From CAYYHA01 sp964471535 (lineage in GTDB: Bacteria > Myxococcota > Myxococcia > SLRQ01): a DNA stretch of 7,664 nucleotides. The notes under the pieces are model-generated. The model was not told the DNA's origin. It worked only from the letters and a program-made list of their open reading frames with translations, and searched no databases. The position numbers and the translations under genes are program-made. Each line of letters starts with the position of its first letter. Positions within the stretch are counted from its first letter, which is position 1. The DNA lies in NCBI GenBank assembly GCA_964471535.1, contig CAYYHA010000208.1, positions 1 to 7,664 of the forward strand. Reading direction: 5' to 3'. This document shows positions 5,615-7,664 of this stretch, one piece after another.

Positions 5615-5616
5615 TG
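5601..5616 (+). promoter_or_regulatory. Ribosome binding site and start choice for pilP
   Basis: GGAGG (5601-5605) precedes two adjacent in-frame starts, GTG 5611 and ATG 5614. The ATG has an eight-base spacing and makes the classical TGATG stop-start overlap with pilO, so I prefer it; the GTG would add one residue. A third in-frame ATG at 5623 would leave a shorter but still usable lipoprotein signal. Confidence 0.6.
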
Positions 5617-6186
5617 CACCGCATGGGAGTCACTCTTTTCGCCCTTGCCCTCCTCGGACTTTTGTCCGCCTGTGGCAGCGATAGGCCGCCTCCGCGCCCG
5701 GCGGCCAAGAAGGCGGCTGCTTCCAAGCCGGCGGCTGCTCCGACTGCCGAGGAGACGGGCCCAGAGCAGGACAAAGAGGAAAAAGAGGAAAAGGAGCCCG
5801 AGTTCGTCTATTCGCCGGTGGGCAAGCCCGATCCCTTCAAGAGTCCCTTCAAGGAGGAGACGGTCGTCGAGAGCAGCGAGAAGGGTGAGCGCCGTCCGCT
5901 GACCAAACTGCAGCGGTGGGACATCGAGCAGCTGAAGCTGCAGGCGGTGATCACCGGGACCTCCGACCCGATGGCCATGGTGGTCGATCCCGAGGGCGTC
6001 GGACACGTGGTGCGTCGCGGCACCCTCATCGGGAAGAACTGGGGGAAGGTGACCGCAATCCGTCGGGACTGCATCGTGATCACCGAACAGCTCCGAGACG
6101 CGACCGGAGCCGTGAGTTCGGTGCGTCAGGAGCGGTGCCTGCCCAAGACCGAGCGTGAACGGGATTTCGAGAGGCAGTTCGAGTGA
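5614..6186 (+). CDS. pilP: Type IV pilus assembly lipoprotein PilP
   Basis: PilP is the periplasmic lipoprotein that connects PilN/PilO to the N-terminal domains of the secretin PilQ. A lipoprotein signal is clear: a hydrophobic helix (about 5-18) ending in lipobox LSAC with Cys20 as the acylated residue; the +2 residue is Gly rather than Asp. A flexible Ala/Pro/Lys then Lys/Glu linker (about 24-63, with a KEEKEEKE run) follows. The family motif YSPVGKPDPFKSPF is at 66-79, and LQRWDIEQLKLQAVITG (99-115) leads into the small beta domain ending around 180. Length (190 residues) is normal. Two further cysteines, Cys153 and Cys175, sit on either side of a predicted beta hairpin and could form a disulfide, which is inference. 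The gene overlaps pilO by one base and is followed by a 98-base gap before pilQ. Confidence 0.95.
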   Translation: MHRMGVTLFALALLGLLSACGSDRPPPRPAAKKAAASKPAAAPTAEETGPEQDKEEKEEKEPEFVYSPVGKPDPFKSPFKEETVVESSEKGERRPLTKLQRWDIEQLKLQAVITGTSDPMAMVVDPEGVGHVVRRGTLIGKNWGKVTAIRRDCIVITEQLRDATGAVSSVRQERCLPKTERERDFERQFE

Positions 6187-6284
6187 GCGGAGTCAATGCG
6201 AGAGCGGTTGAGGCGGACCCCGCGGTGGCCGGTTCGTCCAGCGACAGTGGTACAGGCCGACACGTGAATCAGGAGAGAGCGTCC
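6187..6284 (+). other. pilP-pilQ spacer with possible leader peptide
   Basis: This is the only gap larger than a dozen bases within the pilM-pilQ run. I see no sigma70-type promoter or strong terminator. A minute reading frame, ATG 6196 to TGA 6265-6267, would encode a 23-residue Arg/Pro-rich peptide behind a weak CGGAG (6188-6192). It ends just before the pilQ ribosome binding site AGGAG (6271-6275). This could allow some translational coupling, but may equally be chance. A TTGAG core occurs here too (6208-6212). Confidence 0.35.
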
Positions 6285-7664
6285 ATGAGGCACGCAATCG
6301 AGTTCGACGGACAGACGGCGAGACAGTGGAGGCCCCCGCGGCTGGGCGCTCGGGCCCTCTTCGCCCTTGCGGCGGCGGCGGCCACCCTCCCTGTGGTGGC
6401 GGCCGACCGCGCGTCCACTCGTGCACCGGCCGAAGCCGTGAACGAGGTGCGGCGGATTGAGGTAGCGGCCACGAAGGACGGAATCGAGTTGCGCCTCCAT
6501 GGCAGCCGAGAGGCGACGTACACGGCGTTCAAGCTGGCACAGCCGCCGCGACTCGTGGTCGACCTCTCCAACAGTGATGTGAGCGCCCTCCGGCGGTTGA
6601 CCGAAGTGGGACGGGGCAACGTCCGCGCGGTCCTCACCACGCAGTTCGACGATGCGGATCGGAAAGTCGGGCGGGTGATGGTGGTGCTCGAGCGCGATGC
6701 GCCCTACGCCGTACGCTCCGATGGCCGGACGGTGATCATTCACGTGCGTGGCAACGGAGCGGCGGACGGCCCCCTGGCCGAGAGCCACGGCGCCGAGGAG
6801 CAGACGGGCGAGGAGGAACGAATGGCCACTGCGGCCGAGGCGGTGACCCACACCGGCTCCGGGCCTGCGGAGCCGGCCACCGAGCCGGCAGAGACGGTCG
6901 CAGAGGCCAAACCATCGAGGGAGGGAGTCGGCGGCCAGGAGGCGCTCCCGCCGGGCGTGGTGGCTCGGCGGGTGGATCGACTCGAAACTCCGGGCCGCGA
7001 AGGCCACCGGGTGCTCGCGGTGTCCGCCGAGCGCCGCGGGGATCGTGTTCGTATCCGCATGGCGACAGATGGGGACCCCGAGGTCGTGGAGGTGCTCGAG
7101 CTGGTGGATCCGCCGCGATTGGCGATCGACCTGCACGGCATGCGTGAGGCGCCGCGGCGCGCCGACAGCCGGCGCCTCGACGGTCGCATCGTCACCGGCG
7201 TACGCATCGGTCGCCACGCCGACAAGGTCCGCGTGGTGGTGGATGGCCCCAAGGGCGCCGATCGGATGGCGCCCTATGCGTTGCGGCGGACGCCTGCAGG
7301 CGTCGACGTCGTGGTGGGGCCGGCGGTGCGGCCGGCGCCCGCCGTCGCTCGGGCAACGGAGGGTCGCGGTGAGACCCGAAGGCCCTCGCAGCAGCGCAAG
7401 GCGCGGCGTCGCGCGCACGCCGCCAAGATTCGGGCCATCTCCTATGCGCGTACGGGCGCGGTGGGACGGGTGGTGCTCGCCGTGGAGGGCGAGACCGATC
7501 TGCCCTATGAGGTGACCCGTCCCGATACTCGAACCGCGGTGCTGACCCTGCGGGGAGCGACCATCGACTCCGATCTGGAACGCTCCTACGACGCCTCCGC
7601 CTACGGAGGAGAGGTGCAGGCGGTGACCGCCTATGCGGAGCCCGGAGCGCAGGACACGGTGAAG
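6285..7664 (+). CDS. pilQ: Type IV pilus secretin PilQ, N-terminal AMIN region (3' truncated by window)
   Basis: PilQ forms the outer-membrane channel through which the pilus passes. Only the first 460 codons are present; the frame is open to the last base, and the N0/N1 and secretin domains should lie beyond the edge. Start ATG 6285 has AGGAG at 6271-6275, nine bases upstream. An unusually long basic N-region (about 22 residues) precedes a hydrophobic Ala-rich segment (about 23-38), with a likely cleavage near VVAA-D (about 40). Three AMIN-like beta modules follow at about 57-154, 246-344 and 382-460, each with the pattern of two strands, then a P-P-R-L-hydrophobic-hydrophobic-D-L turn (PPRLVVDL 87-94, PPRLAIDL 276-283; the third is degenerate, DTRTAVLTL 414-422). 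They are joined by Pro/Glu-rich and Arg-rich linkers. AMIN domains bind peptidoglycan and anchor the secretin. Three AMIN modules recall the Myxococcus PilQ. Secretin identity rests on AMIN modules plus gene order. Confidence 0.9.
   Translation, partial: MRHAIEFDGQTARQWRPPRLGARALFALAAAAATLPVVAADRASTRAPAEAVNEVRRIEVAATKDGIELRLHGSREATYTAFKLAQPPRLVVDLSNSDVSALRRLTEVGRGNVRAVLTTQFDDADRKVGRVMVVLERDAPYAVRSDGRTVIIHVRGNGAADGPLAESHGAEEQTGEEERMATAAEAVTHTGSGPAEPATEPAETVAEAKPSREGVGGQEALPPGVVARRVDRLETPGREGHRVLAVSAERRGDRVRIRMATDGDPEVVEVLELVDPPRLAIDLHGMREAPRRADSRRLDGRIVTGVRIGRHADKVRVVVDGPKGADRMAPYALRRTPAGVDVVVGPAVRPAPAVARATEGRGETRRPSQQRKARRRAHAAKIRAISYARTGAVGRVVLAVEGETDLPYEVTRPDTRTAVLTLRGATIDSDLERSYDASAYGGEVQAVTAYAEPGAQDTVK

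Noticed and set aside
6126..7418. Long open frame on the minus strand opposite pilQ (about 430 codons)
   Set aside because: The + strand frame has AMIN-type repeats, a signal peptide and a ribosome binding site; the minus frame is His/Arg-rich with no recognisable motif, as expected from G+C-rich codon bias.

Overview
This G+C-rich window (roughly two thirds G+C by eye) is a type IV pilus (T4P) assembly locus, read entirely on the + strand. Its order is pilD - histidine kinase - XRE-type regulator - pilM - pilN - pilO - pilP - pilQ (5' part). G+C content, a pilQ with at least three N-terminal AMIN-type modules, and pilD upstream of pilMNOPQ all recall Myxococcota and other former Deltaproteobacteria. 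That placement is inference; no rRNA or other strong phylogenetic marker is present.

Layout. Positions 1-98 hold no complete gene, perhaps the tail of one. Positions 99-1046 encode the prepilin peptidase PilD, and a four-base ATGA overlap couples it to a membrane sensor kinase (1043-2374) with no response regulator in view. A short A+T-rich spacer (2375-2476) holds a good sigma70-type promoter and repeated TTGAG/CTCAA cores. It precedes a small XRE helix-turn-helix protein (2477-3052) with long, basic, low-complexity tails. A 297-base gap (3053-3349) follows. It ends in an extended -10 promoter with a palindrome in its spacer, and this promoter drives pilM.

pilM (3350-4420), pilN (4430-4981), pilO (4994-5614) and pilP (5614-6186) are packed with gaps of 9 and 12 bases and then a 1-base overlap. 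pilQ starts at 6285 after a 98-base gap and runs off the window end. Together they encode the inner-membrane alignment complex (cytoplasmic PilM; bitopic PilN and PilO), the lipoprotein PilP, and the outer-membrane secretin PilQ. PilD processes the prepilins that pass through this machine.

The machine itself looks orthodox. The least ordinary part is the pair of regulatory genes between pilD and pilM: an orphan kinase with a CX6C pair in a small predicted extracytoplasmic domain, and an XRE regulator with histone-like tails whose flanking intergenic regions share short repeats. I saw no mobile element, CRISPR array, tRNA, rRNA or convincing riboswitch. I do not see a wholly new system here; the best lead is local control of the pilMNOPQ operon.
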